From: an uncultured Prevotella sp.
GTDB taxonomy: Bacteria; Bacteroidota; Bacteroidia; Bacteroidales; Bacteroidaceae
Length of the DNA stretch: 35,220 nt
Assembly (NCBI GenBank): GCA_947174835.1
Contig: CAMWKM010000013.1
Coordinates: 1-35,220 of the forward strand
Reading direction: 5' to 3'
In this document: positions 7,843-15,286 of the stretch, piece by piece
Numbering within the stretch: the stretch's first letter is position 1
How the letters are laid out: each line of letters opens with the position of its first letter
Program-made: the position numbers and the translations under genes
Notes under the pieces: model-generated
Told to the model about the DNA's origin: nothing
What the model saw: only the letters and a program-made list of their open reading frames with translations
Database searches by the model: none

Positions 7843-10512
7843 ATGAAGAAACTCTTTTTACTACTGACCGTCATGCTCTCAAGCGTAAATATCGGGGCAC
7901 AGCGGATTGACATCAATAATAGAAGTGACAAGACGGAAGACGGCTATACAGCCTGGAGAATTGAGACGACGACCCGATCCACCGTCACCGTCGATGGCAT
8001 CACCATCACGGCCACCATCGACGGCACCTCGTCAGGTCGTACACTGAAAGGCGAATGGTGGAAGGACGGTGTGAACAAATACTCCAAGCTGGTGTGTGAC
8101 GGTGTAGGAGTCTACGCCCTTGATGCCCAGAACAACACACCGCAGATTCAGAAAGGTGAGGTTGGCCTCACACTCACCATCAGCGGCCTGTCGGCAGGCG
8201 AGCACTCACTGCTGGCCTACCACAACAACCCAGCGGGCTATCAAGGCCCCGAACTCGACGTGTATGTAAACAGTGCCAAGGTGCTGACGGGAGTGGCACA
8301 GACCAACCGCGCCGAGACGACCACGACCAGTGCACAATCATACATCAAGTTCACTGCCACAGAAGGACAGGACATCGTGATTACCTATCGCACCACACCC
8401 GACCCGACATTCGACTACACCCAAGGCTACAACACGACATCGCTGTTTGTCAATGCCTTGATTTTCGACCGTCCCAATCCCTTGACAACGGCCTCCGATC
8501 CCACTCCCGAGAATCTGGACGAACATGCCAATTGTGACAATGGCCAGACGATGCTGTCATGGACAGCAGCCGGCATTGCCAAAAAACACCACGTTTACAT
8601 AGGTACATCTAAAGACAACATGAACCTGGCCGCAACGACTGCCGAAGCCAAACTGGTACAGACCGGCCTCAGCCCCATGAACACCTACTATTGGCGGGTT
8701 GACGAAGAAGACAAGGACGGTACTGTCTACGAGGGTGACACCTGGACCTTCCGCCCACGCCGTTTGGCCTTCCCCGATGCCGAGGGTTACGGGCGCTTTG
8801 CCATCGGTGGCCGTGGAGGCACGGTCTATCATGTGACTTCGCTCGACGATGACGTGAGCAATCCACAACCGGGCACCTTCCGCTATGGTATCACCAAGAT
8901 CAGCGGTCCGCGCACCATTGTCTTCGACGTGGCAGGCGTCATCTACTTGCAAGGCCGGCTGACCTGCTCCGACAAATACGTGACAGTGGCCGGGCAGACG
9001 GCTCCGGGACAAGGCATATTGTTCCGTGGCAGTCCCTTCGGCATGGCCAGCGACGGCATCACACGCTTTATCCGCATACATCGCGGTCACATTCTCGACG
9101 AAGCCGATGCCAACAAAGGGCTCGACGGAATGGGTATGGCGGGCAACGACCACAGCATCATGGACCACTGCTCCATTGCTTGGACCATCGACGAAGGTTT
9201 CTCTTCCCGCGGTGCAAAAAACATCACCCTGCAACGCACGCTCATCAGTGAGGCCCTGAACATTGCCGGACATCCCAACTACGGAGCCGGCACGGCTCAC
9301 GGCTACGCTGCGACGATAGGCGGTGGCGAGTTTGGCGGTTTAGGAGCATCGTTCCATCACAACCTATTGGCTCACAACGAGGGTCGCAACTGGAGTATCT
9401 CCGGTGGTTTGGACGGCAGTGGCGCCTACGACGGCCATCATGACATATTCAACAATGTGGTCTACAACTGGGGCAAGCGCGCTACCGACGGCGGCACCCA
9501 CGAGGGGCAGTTCGTTGGCAACTATTACAAAATGGGGCCCAAGACCTCGCAGAAATTCCTGCTCAACGCTCAATTGGAAGGCACCGGCTCCGGCTCGCAG
9601 GCCTACTATGTCAGCGGCAACATCCGCGAGAACCAAGACGGTTCGAAGACACAGGACAAACTGAACGAAACCTACAAATATACACTCTCCAACGGGCAGA
9701 AGCTCGACTGGACGGTGTTTGTCGAAAAGCCGTTTTTTGAATCATACGCCAAGGTGGAGACTGCCGAAGAAGCTCTGCAAAGCGTGCTCAGCGACGTGGG
9801 CTGCAACCAGCCCGTCCTCTCCAACCACGATGAACGCATGATCAGCGAGACCCTCAACGGCACAACCTCTACCAAAGGGAGCAAGTCGCAGAAAGAGGGC
9901 ATCATCGACCACGAAGACGAGTCGGAAGGCTTTGCCGGTTTGAACATCACGCAGGCAAATCGCCCGGAAGGATGGGACAGCGATCAGGACGGCATCCCCA
10001 ACTGGTATGAGACAGTGTCCGGCACAGACCCCGACATAGCCAACAACAACGAGGATCATGACAACAATGGCTATACCGACTTGGAAGACTATCTGGAGTG
10101 GCTGGCTCAGCCCCACTTCTGCATCAAGGCCAGTGAGAGCTATACCATTGACCTGCGCCCCTACTTTGCCGGTTTCAAAAGCTTTACCGTCGTAAGCGAG
10201 CTACCATCTACCGACAATGGATTGATATGTGAATCAGAGGGTGCGACACTCAAGGTGACAGACCTCATCGGAAACAGGCTTGTCACCATCGCAGTAACTG
10301 TGCGCGATTCCCAGACCGGCTACGTGATGACACGTCAGTTCAACTTTGCCGTGAGCGACCGGGCTGTTGAACTGGGCATCAGTTCTCCCCTGCCGTCGAC
10401 GGCCAATAGTCAGCAGCCGACAGCCGCCATCTACGACCTACAGGGACGACAACTGGGTCAGCCACAGAAGGGAATCAACATTCAGCAAGGCAAAAAGTTT
10501 TTCAGTAAATGA
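7843..10512 (+). CDS. Secreted multidomain pectate lyase (PL1-like)
   Basis: The 889-residue protein starts with a signal peptide (MKKLFLLLTVMLSSVNIGAQ). Residues about 25-210 form a beta-rich, possibly malectin/CBM-like module ('LLAYHNNPAGYQGPELDVYV'). About 215-303 is a fibronectin-III-like module ('TYYWRVDEEDKDG..YEGDTWTF'). From 308 the pectate-lyase parallel beta-helix begins with 'AFPDAEGYGRFAIGGRGG', followed by 'DHCSIAWTIDEGFSSRG' and 'GASFHHNLLAHNEGRN'. Calcium-binding Asp-rich repeats ('DSDQDGIPNWYE', 'DHDNNGYTDLEDY') lie at 712-752. The C-terminal 'YDLQGRQLGQPQKGI' tail is frequent in exported Prevotella proteins. It should cleave polygalacturonate outside the cell by beta-elimination. 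The stop overlaps the next start (ATGA). Confidence 0.9.
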   Translation: MKKLFLLLTVMLSSVNIGAQRIDINNRSDKTEDGYTAWRIETTTRSTVTVDGITITATIDGTSSGRTLKGEWWKDGVNKYSKLVCDGVGVYALDAQNNTPQIQKGEVGLTLTISGLSAGEHSLLAYHNNPAGYQGPELDVYVNSAKVLTGVAQTNRAETTTTSAQSYIKFTATEGQDIVITYRTTPDPTFDYTQGYNTTSLFVNALIFDRPNPLTTASDPTPENLDEHANCDNGQTMLSWTAAGIAKKHHVYIGTSKDNMNLAATTAEAKLVQTGLSPMNTYYWRVDEEDKDGTVYEGDTWTFRPRRLAFPDAEGYGRFAIGGRGGTVYHVTSLDDDVSNPQPGTFRYGITKISGPRTIVFDVAGVIYLQGRLTCSDKYVTVAGQTAPGQGILFRGSPFGMASDGITRFIRIHRGHILDEADANKGLDGMGMAGNDHSIMDHCSIAWTIDEGFSSRGAKNITLQRTLISEALNIAGHPNYGAGTAHGYAATIGGGEFGGLGASFHHNLLAHNEGRNWSISGGLDGSGAYDGHHDIFNNVVYNWGKRATDGGTHEGQFVGNYYKMGPKTSQKFLLNAQLEGTGSGSQAYYVSGNIRENQDGSKTQDKLNETYKYTLSNGQKLDWTVFVEKPFFESYAKVETAEEALQSVLSDVGCNQPVLSNHDERMISETLNGTTSTKGSKSQKEGIIDHEDESEGFAGLNITQANRPEGWDSDQDGIPNWYETVSGTDPDIANNNEDHDNNGYTDLEDYLEWLAQPHFCIKASESYTIDLRPYFAGFKSFTVVSELPSTDNGLICESEGATLKVTDLIGNRLVTIAVTVRDSQTGYVMTRQFNFAVSDRAVELGISSPLPSTANSQQPTAAIYDLQGRQLGQPQKGINIQQGKKFFSK

Positions 10513-11306
10513 GTGATACATCGGTCGTTCTGAAGAATCTCAGCATAGGCTATCAGACCAAGCAAGGCACCCGTGTGGTGGCCGGCGGCGTGACGGCCAG
10601 CCTGAAGCGTGGTCGTCTCACCTGCCTGCTGGGCGAAAATGGTGTGGGCAAGTCGACCCTGTTGCGCACGCTGGCAGCTTTCCTGCCCAAACTCGATGGA
10701 GAAATCCTGCTCGAAGGGCGACCACAGGAAGAGTATAAAAGCCACGAACTGGCGCGCACCATCGGCATCGTACTGACCGAGAAGCCTGACGTGCAGCAGA
10801 TGAGCGTCACCGAATTGGTGGAGATGGGGCGCACACCCTATACAGGATTCTGGGGACGGCTGTCTGAGGCCGACAAAGCGGCTTGCCGCGAGGCTATCAG
10901 CCTCATCGGCATCGACCATCTGAAAGACCGTCCGGTACAGACGCTGAGCGACGGTGAGCGACAGAAAACGATGATTGCCAAGGCATTGGCTCAGCAGACG
11001 CCTGTCATCTATCTCGACGAGCCGACGGCCTTCCTCGACTACCCCAGCAAAGTGGAGATGCTGTTGTTGTTGCGGCGCATCAGCCGCGAGGCACAAAAGA
11101 CCATATTCCTTTCTACTCACGACCTGGAACTGGCCCTGCAAGTGGCCGACACCGTTTGGTTGATGAACCGCACAGAGGGGCTGCAAATAGGGACACCCCA
11201 CGAACTGGCGGCCAGCGGTGCGCTAAGACTGTTCGTGGAGCGTGGGGCTAACGTCCGTTTCGATGCCGAAACACTCAGTGTCAGAGTCCTGACAAACGAC
11301 GATTGA
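10509..11306 (+). CDS. FecE/BtuD-type ABC transporter ATP-binding protein
   Basis: The 265-residue ATPase has Walker A 'GENGVGKST' (42-50), the Q-loop region, signature 'LSDGE' (146-150), Walker B 'VIYLDE' (166-171) and the H-loop 'STHD' (His204). Overall it matches the iron-siderophore/cobalamin importer ATPases, which normally pair with a BtuC/FecD permease and a periplasmic binding protein. Neither partner is adjacent. The start codon overlaps the pectate lyase stop by 4 nt (ATGA), so the two are translationally coupled. It probably energises a permease encoded elsewhere. Downstream is the palindromic element. Confidence 0.9.
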   Translation: MSDTSVVLKNLSIGYQTKQGTRVVAGGVTASLKRGRLTCLLGENGVGKSTLLRTLAAFLPKLDGEILLEGRPQEEYKSHELARTIGIVLTEKPDVQQMSVTELVEMGRTPYTGFWGRLSEADKAACREAISLIGIDHLKDRPVQTLSDGERQKTMIAKALAQQTPVIYLDEPTAFLDYPSKVEMLLLLRRISREAQKTIFLSTHDLELALQVADTVWLMNRTEGLQIGTPHELAASGALRLFVERGANVRFDAETLSVRVLTNDD

Positions 11307-11403
11307 ACTCATTTCGCGCGCTACCGTATCGAACACTTCGATCCGTCATGTCTTCAGCCACGATATTACGGCTCGTCGACAACAGCCAGTGAATACGCAA
11401 AAA

Positions 11404-11595
11404 TGACGAAATGACAATGACAAAGTGACATTAAGCACCTTTCAATTTTGCGAATCCCTATTTTATAATATATATAATAATATATTATTATATATATTAT
11501 AATTATATATATACTATTTACACTTACCAGCCTCACCATTCCGTACAAAAAGCACAAAACCTGCTTAATGTCACTTTGTCATTGTCACTTTGTCA
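11404..11595. mobile_element. MITE-like palindromic element with 34-bp terminal inverted repeats
   Basis: The ends are inverted repeats: 11404-11437 against 11562-11595 matches at 32 of 34 positions, with an uninterrupted 26-bp core (11412-11437 with 11562-11587). The arms are built of TGAC-containing steps (TGACAAAG, TGACAA). The hexamer CAAAAA occurs immediately outside both ends (11398-11403 and 11596-11601), like a target-site duplication. Inside, 11463-11502 is a perfect 40-bp palindrome made only of A and T. There is no coding capacity. It lies between convergent genes, so a bidirectional terminator function is an alternative. A weaker outer pairing (11375-11387 with 11611-11623, 10 of 13) slightly blurs the boundary. 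Confidence 0.55.
11463..11502. repeat. Perfect 40-bp A/T-only palindrome
   Basis: The 40 bp equal their own reverse complement and contain no G or C. Such a sequence can extrude a cruciform. It lies inside the inverted repeats of the element at 11404-11595. Confidence 0.85.
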
Positions 11596-11622
11596 CAAAA
11601 ATACACCCAAGGCTGTCCACGA

Positions 11623-12462
11623 CTACTTTTTCCGGAAATCAAGTTTCAGTTTGCCTACGAATAGGCCATGCTTACCTTCATGGTCAACGGGCACCTGTCG
11701 GCCACTCTTATCGGTATCATAGCCCAATTCCTTCAGATAAGTATGGCTGTGACCACCCAGAATGAGGTCAATGCCGGAGGTATTCCGGATAACATAATTA
11801 TCGGAACATTGCGTCACCTTCCACCCCAAATGGCTCAGACAGATGACCACGTCGCACTTCTTCTTGTTCTTCAGCAGGTCAACCATCTCCTGTGCCTTCT
11901 CTGACGGGTCGAGGAACCGGATGTTCTTGTAGTTCTTAGCAAAGACCAGTCCCTCAAGAGGCGGACAAAGGCCAAAGACGCCAATCTTGATGCCCTTGCG
12001 CTTCAGGATAATATATGGTTTGACAAGGCCGGCCAGTTCTGTGGCAGAGAAATCATAGTTGGAACACACGATGGGGAAGTTCAAGTTTCTAAACAGGCGC
12101 GCCATATTCTCCAGCCCGAAGTCGAACTCATGGTTGCCGATGGTACCTGCATCATAGTGCATCTGGTTCATCAGCCCCACCTCTACATCACCTTGAAACA
12201 TAGTATAGTAGCTACTGCCCTGCGAAAAGTCGCCGCAGTCGAACAACAGGAGATCCGGGTCCTGCACGCGCTCCTGCTTCAGCATGGCAATGCGACGAAC
12301 GAAGCCACCACGATCAGCCAACATCGTGTCGGCCAGATTCTTGTTGAGCGGCAAGACGCACGAATGGGTATCACTGGTATGAAGCACGGTGAGGGTCTTT
12401 TGCGCTCCTGCAGAAGCCGAGAACAGAGCTGAAACAATGGCCAAGAAAATATATCTCTTCAT
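11623..12462 (-). CDS. Metallophosphoesterase (catalytic) half of a split 5'-nucleotidase
   Basis: The 279-residue exported protein has a signal peptide ending around 'ASAGAQ' (18-21). It shows all calcineurin-like metal-site motifs of the UshA/5'-nucleotidase family: 'HTSDTHS' (D31, H33), 'CGDFSQG' (D78), 'GNHEFDFG' (N110, H111), 'CLSHLGW' (H211) and 'GGHSH' (H238, H240). It stops where the C-terminal substrate-binding domain would begin. That domain is encoded by the gene just upstream (12486-13250, 23-bp gap). The pair should act in the periplasm on nucleotides or related phosphoesters. Its 3' end lies next to the palindromic element. Confidence 0.92.
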   Translation of the reverse strand: MKRYIFLAIVSALFSASAGAQKTLTVLHTSDTHSCVLPLNKNLADTMLADRGGFVRRIAMLKQERVQDPDLLLFDCGDFSQGSSYYTMFQGDVEVGLMNQMHYDAGTIGNHEFDFGLENMARLFRNLNFPIVCSNYDFSATELAGLVKPYIILKRKGIKIGVFGLCPPLEGLVFAKNYKNIRFLDPSEKAQEMVDLLKNKKKCDVVICLSHLGWKVTQCSDNYVIRNTSGIDLILGGHSHTYLKELGYDTDKSGRQVPVDHEGKHGLFVGKLKLDFRKK

Positions 12463-12485
12463 AAATACTTACGCTTTAGATCATC

Positions 12486-13250
12486 TTACTTTTCTACAAC
12501 AACACGTCCTTCCACCCTTGACTCGATGGTCCGGCCTTTCTGCATCATCTCACTGAAGAAATCACGGATCACGTAACGGGCATTGTTCCAATCCTCCTGC
12601 GGCGAGTAAAGCTCGGTGCAATCCTTGAAGGCCACCAGTCCATCGTTGCCTTGCGAGAGATAGTCGATAGTCGTCACGCGATAGCCTGCCTTCGGGTCAA
12701 TCTCCTTACCATGCAGACGGGCCGAGACAAGTTTACCGTCGGGGGTGATGACCAGTTGCACGCCTTTGCTAACGCCCTCCCCACCGTTTCGGGCTATTTG
12801 GGCAAACAACTCCAACACTTTCTCGCCAGTCAGGGTAAGGAAGCATATCTTATTCTCAAATGGTGCCACATCGAGTACATCGCCATAGGTGACGTCACCC
12901 TTGGAAAGCTCGGCACGGATGCCACCCATGTTGTAAACCGCAAAGTCCGGCTTCTCATTGTAATTCTTCGCCATATACATAAAGATGTCAGGCAGCAGGT
13001 TCGACAGATCGCCTTCCGGACGCCGTGCGGACATATCGTGAGCCACACGCCCCACTACGGGGCCCATCACCGAGTCGACCTTCTGTTTATAGGGAGCCAA
13101 GAATGCCACAGCCTGGGCATCGGGGGTAGCATCATAGCGTTTGTCAATCACTATTCTCGACCGGTTGACATTGGTCAGCCGATAGTGCGTTGTGCAGCCT
13201 GTCAGCAGCACCATCAGCACAAGGCCCGTAAGGGAAAATAAACCTTTCAT
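12486..13250 (-). CDS. Lipoprotein carrying the C-terminal (substrate-binding) 5'-nucleotidase domain
   Basis: I place the start at 13250 (MKGLFSLTGLVLMVLLTGC) because it gives a clean lipoprotein signal with lipobox LTGC (Cys19); upstream in-frame codons would overlap the promoters. The 254-residue protein matches the 5_nucleotid_C domain: 'GDLSNLLPDIF', 'NMGGIRAELSKGDVTYGDV', 'APFENKICFLTLTGEKV', 'YLSQGNDGL'. The last is the usual adenine-stacking region, although the family's Phe-Gly-Asn-Gly-Phe variant is not seen. It lacks the metal-binding half, which follows as the next gene, so the two products probably assemble into one enzyme. Confidence 0.9.
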   Translation of the reverse strand: MKGLFSLTGLVLMVLLTGCTTHYRLTNVNRSRIVIDKRYDATPDAQAVAFLAPYKQKVDSVMGPVVGRVAHDMSARRPEGDLSNLLPDIFMYMAKNYNEKPDFAVYNMGGIRAELSKGDVTYGDVLDVAPFENKICFLTLTGEKVLELFAQIARNGGEGVSKGVQLVITPDGKLVSARLHGKEIDPKAGYRVTTIDYLSQGNDGLVAFKDCTELYSPQEDWNNARYVIRDFFSEMMQKGRTIESRVEGRVVVEK

Positions 13251-13276
13251 AAGCAATAAACAGTAACAAATTGGTG

Positions 13277-13308
13277 CAAAATTACGAAAAAAGTTTGGAG
13301 TTTGCAAA
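13277..13308 (-). promoter_or_regulatory. Promoter of the split 5'-nucleotidase operon
   Basis: On the minus strand TTTG (13308-13305), 20 nt, then TAATTTTG (13284-13277): a complete -33/-7 pair, 27 nt before the start at 13250. It physically overlaps the rplS promoter on the other strand. Confidence 0.75.
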
Positions 13309-13324
13309 TTTTTTCGTACCTTTG
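13294..13324 (+). promoter_or_regulatory. Promoter of rplS
   Basis: TTTG (13294-13297), 19 nt, then TACCTTTG (13317-13324), a textbook Bacteroidota promoter. Predicted transcription begins about 5-7 nt downstream. Confidence 0.8.
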
Positions 13325-13417
13325 CACCCGCTTTCCGCGTAATCGCTGGCAGGAAGATAGGAGAGTTGCCTGTTATGTTGCGCTGGAACGATACAACAAT
13401 ATTAATTATCAAAAAAA
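13325..13417 (+). promoter_or_regulatory. rplS 5' leader, candidate ribosomal-protein leader RNA
   Basis: About 90 nt separate the rplS promoter from the ATG, and this leader is G/C-rich compared with neighbouring intergenic DNA. A modest hairpin is possible (CAGG with CCTG, flanked by CGC and GCG). Ribosomal-protein leaders upstream of L19 are known in relatives, but I cannot confirm the fold by eye. Confidence 0.35.
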
Positions 13418-13783
13418 ATGGATTTAATTAAAGTTGCTGAAGAAGCATTTGCAACCGGCAAACAGCACCCCAAATTCAAGGCTGGTGACACTGTGACTGT
13501 CGCTTACAAAATTATCGAGGGTTCCAAGGAGCGCGTCCAGCTCTATCGTGGTGTAGTGATTAAGATCGTCGGTCACGAAGAGAAAAAGCGTTTCACTGTT
13601 CGCAAGATGTCTGGTACTATCGGTGTGGAGCGTATCTTCCCCATTGAATCGCCCAACATTGAGAGCATCGAAGTGAACAAGGTCGGTAAGGTTCGTCGCG
13701 CTAAGCTGTACTACCTGCGCAAGCTCACAGGTAAGGCTGCTCGTATCAAGGAGAAGCGCACGAATATAAAAACCGAGAAATAA
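13418..13783 (+). CDS. rplS: 50S ribosomal protein L19
   Basis: The 121-residue basic protein is L19, which sits at the 30S-50S interface. Recognisable stretches are '[17 protein letters not shown]' near residue 19, '[11 protein letters not shown]', '[17 protein letters not shown]' and '[27 protein letters not shown]' at the C-terminus. Length is normal for the family. It is monocistronic here, with a strong promoter, a leader and an intrinsic terminator of its own. Confidence 0.98.
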   Translation: MDLIKVAEEAFATGKQHPKFKAGDTVTVAYKIIEGSKERVQLYRGVVIKIVGHEEKKRFTVRKMSGTIGVERIFPIESPNIESIEVNKVGKVRRAKLYYLRKLTGKAARIKEKRTNIKTEK

Positions 13784-13807
13784 GAACAATCCCTTTCAAA
13801 CAAAAAC

Positions 13808-13847
13808 AAGCATCGGACTGCATAACACGGTTCCGATGCTTTTTTTG
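13808..13847 (+). terminator. Intrinsic terminator of rplS
   Basis: Perfect 10-bp stem AAGCATCGGA/TCCGATGCTT (13808-13817 with 13832-13841), a 14-nt loop, then a run of Ts. It lies 25 nt after the rplS stop. The A-rich sequence before it may let it also serve the minus-strand unit ending at 13850. Confidence 0.9.
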
Positions 13848-13849
13848 TT

Positions 13850-14029
13850 TTATGACTTGTAGTTGGTCTTGCCGTCGGCATCGCCATGCAAGGCATCCTG
13901 GAAAGAATCCCAGTCCTGAAATCCCACCAGCAACGACAGACGGTCAAGTGTTTTCTTGTTAGGCTTGTGCAGCAGTTCCTTTTCTACAGCAGCCAACAGT
14001 TTTTTCAATGCTTCCCTTTTCTTTTCCAT
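13850..14029 (-). CDS. Small 59-residue protein of unknown function downstream of a GT4 gene
   Basis: The start at 14029 (MEKKREALKKLLAAVEKELL) lies 4 bp after the stop of the glycosyltransferase gene, consistent with translational coupling. An upstream in-frame ATG at 14074 would overlap that gene by 41 nt. The first half is a charged amphipathic helix. The second half reads 'LDRLSLLVGFQDWDSFQDAL', which looks like a conserved small-domain core with regular leucines and aromatics. No signal peptide or membrane segment. I do not recognise a function; it could be a partner of the enzyme upstream or an independent small cytosolic protein. Confidence 0.65.
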   Translation of the reverse strand: MEKKREALKKLLAAVEKELLHKPNKKTLDRLSLLVGFQDWDSFQDALHGDADGKTNYKS

Positions 14030-14033
14030 ACGG

Positions 14034-15170
14034 TCATAAAGACATATACAAATCTGCGTATTTCCGGGCAGCATCTGTATTGTCGAAACGCCGCACGTAG
14101 GATTGACTCAGTTCCACCCGCCTCTCACGGTCAGGAGCACCAATGAGAACCTGCTGTAAGGCATTGGCCATTCCCTCCTCATCATCGGGATTCACATAGA
14201 GGCTATCCGGCCCGCCAGCTTCCTCCAGACAAGAGCCCGTACAAGCCACCACAGGCAGCCCCATACGGATGGCCTCGATGACGGGAATGCTCAACCCCTC
14301 GTAACGGGAGGGATAGACAAAAGCGTCAGCCATACGATAGAGCGCGGGGATATCATCGTCGGGGATACTATGGAGCATGAGCACACGCTCGCCCAGCCGA
14401 TTCTCCACGATGTACTGTTTCAAAAGCTCCATATAAGGTGTCGGCTGTCCGACAATGACCAGTGCCACGTCATCGGGCAGACGACGCAACGCCTTGACAG
14501 CCAGCAACACATTGCGACGCTCCTCTATCGTCCCAATATTGAGCACATAGCGATCGGGCAGATCATAGCGGTCGCGCACCTCCCACATCTTCTGCGGAAG
14601 GGGCTCTGACACAAAACGAAGGGTACCACCCTGGTAAATCACGTCAACGCAGTCGCTGCCAATCTCGGCCAACTCACAAATTTCGCGTTTCACGCTTTCA
14701 CTGATGGCCACAATGCGATTGGCCCTCTGCAACGCTTGACGGAATTTGCGAGCATCCGACTTCACATTAGCCTTATCACAATACTCGGGATGGCTCATGA
14801 AACAGAGGTCACTGACCGTGACCACACTTTTGATGCCAGCCTTGTCCAGCCCTGAAGGCAACTCGCCCGCAAGCCCATGATAGACGGTCACTCCGTCACC
14901 ACTAAGTTGGCCGACAAGCCCTCTGTTGCACCAGAGCGACTTGCCAAACGACATCCTATAGATGCCCGACGGATAACAGAAGTGCAGACGTTCGCTTTCG
15001 GCCACCTGCTGACGCAGGTCGTTGCATCCTTTGTCAGCAGCATAAAGACGCAGATCTAATCCGTCAATCATAGCCAAGTCATTGGCCAGTGTCCGCCCAT
15101 AGCTGCCAAGTTCCGTACTGTCTCTGACGATGCGTTTAGCGTCCAGTCCTATTGTGATCACCTGATTCAT
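14034..15170 (-). CDS. GT4-family glycosyltransferase (paralogue A)
   Basis: The 378-residue enzyme has a GT-B fold of the GT4 type: an N-terminal acceptor domain, then the donor-binding domain with 'YVLNIGTIEERRNV', 'LVIVGQPTPY' and the EX7E motif 'YPSRYEGLSIPVIEAI'. The usual 'FG' between the acidic residues is 'LS' here, whereas the paralogue at 19043-20182 keeps FG. Both proteins start MNQ.(I/L)TIGLDAKRIVR and are alike over their full length, so they derive from a duplication. It most likely adds a sugar to a cell-surface glycan using a nucleotide-sugar donor in the cytosol. It is transcribed divergently from the GT2 gene. Confidence 0.92.
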   Translation of the reverse strand: MNQVITIGLDAKRIVRDSTELGSYGRTLANDLAMIDGLDLRLYAADKGCNDLRQQVAESERLHFCYPSGIYRMSFGKSLWCNRGLVGQLSGDGVTVYHGLAGELPSGLDKAGIKSVVTVSDLCFMSHPEYCDKANVKSDARKFRQALQRANRIVAISESVKREICELAEIGSDCVDVIYQGGTLRFVSEPLPQKMWEVRDRYDLPDRYVLNIGTIEERRNVLLAVKALRRLPDDVALVIVGQPTPYMELLKQYIVENRLGERVLMLHSIPDDDIPALYRMADAFVYPSRYEGLSIPVIEAIRMGLPVVACTGSCLEEAGGPDSLYVNPDDEEGMANALQQVLIGAPDRERRVELSQSYVRRFDNTDAARKYADLYMSL

Positions 15171-15208
15171 CTTTGTCTATTTTTACCCATCCTTTTTCAA
15201 TTCGGGTG

Positions 15209-15216
15209 CAAATATA
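15209..15216 (-). promoter_or_regulatory. -7 promoter box for GT4 paralogue A
   Basis: The minus strand reads TATATTTG (TAnnTTTG), 38 nt before the start at 15170. Confidence 0.5.
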
Positions 15217-15259
15217 TAAAAAAAACATAAAATATGACCTGCATATAGGGAGTTTTTTG

Positions 15260-15267
15260 TAATTTTG
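15260..15267 (+). promoter_or_regulatory. -7 promoter box for the GT2 gene
   Basis: TAATTTTG matches TAnnTTTG, 19 nt before the ATG at 15287. The leader would be only about 13 nt. Confidence 0.55.
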
Positions 15268-15286
15268 CATCCAAAAATAGCCAGAA

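Noticed and set aside
8557..9300. Minus-strand reading frame of 247 codons inside the pectate lyase gene
   Set aside because: Antisense shadow of a well-supported enzyme gene, with no recognisable family.
10482..11201. Minus-strand reading frame of 239 codons opposite the ATPase gene
   Set aside because: It covers the Walker and signature motifs of the real ABC ATPase in antisense and shows no domain of its own.
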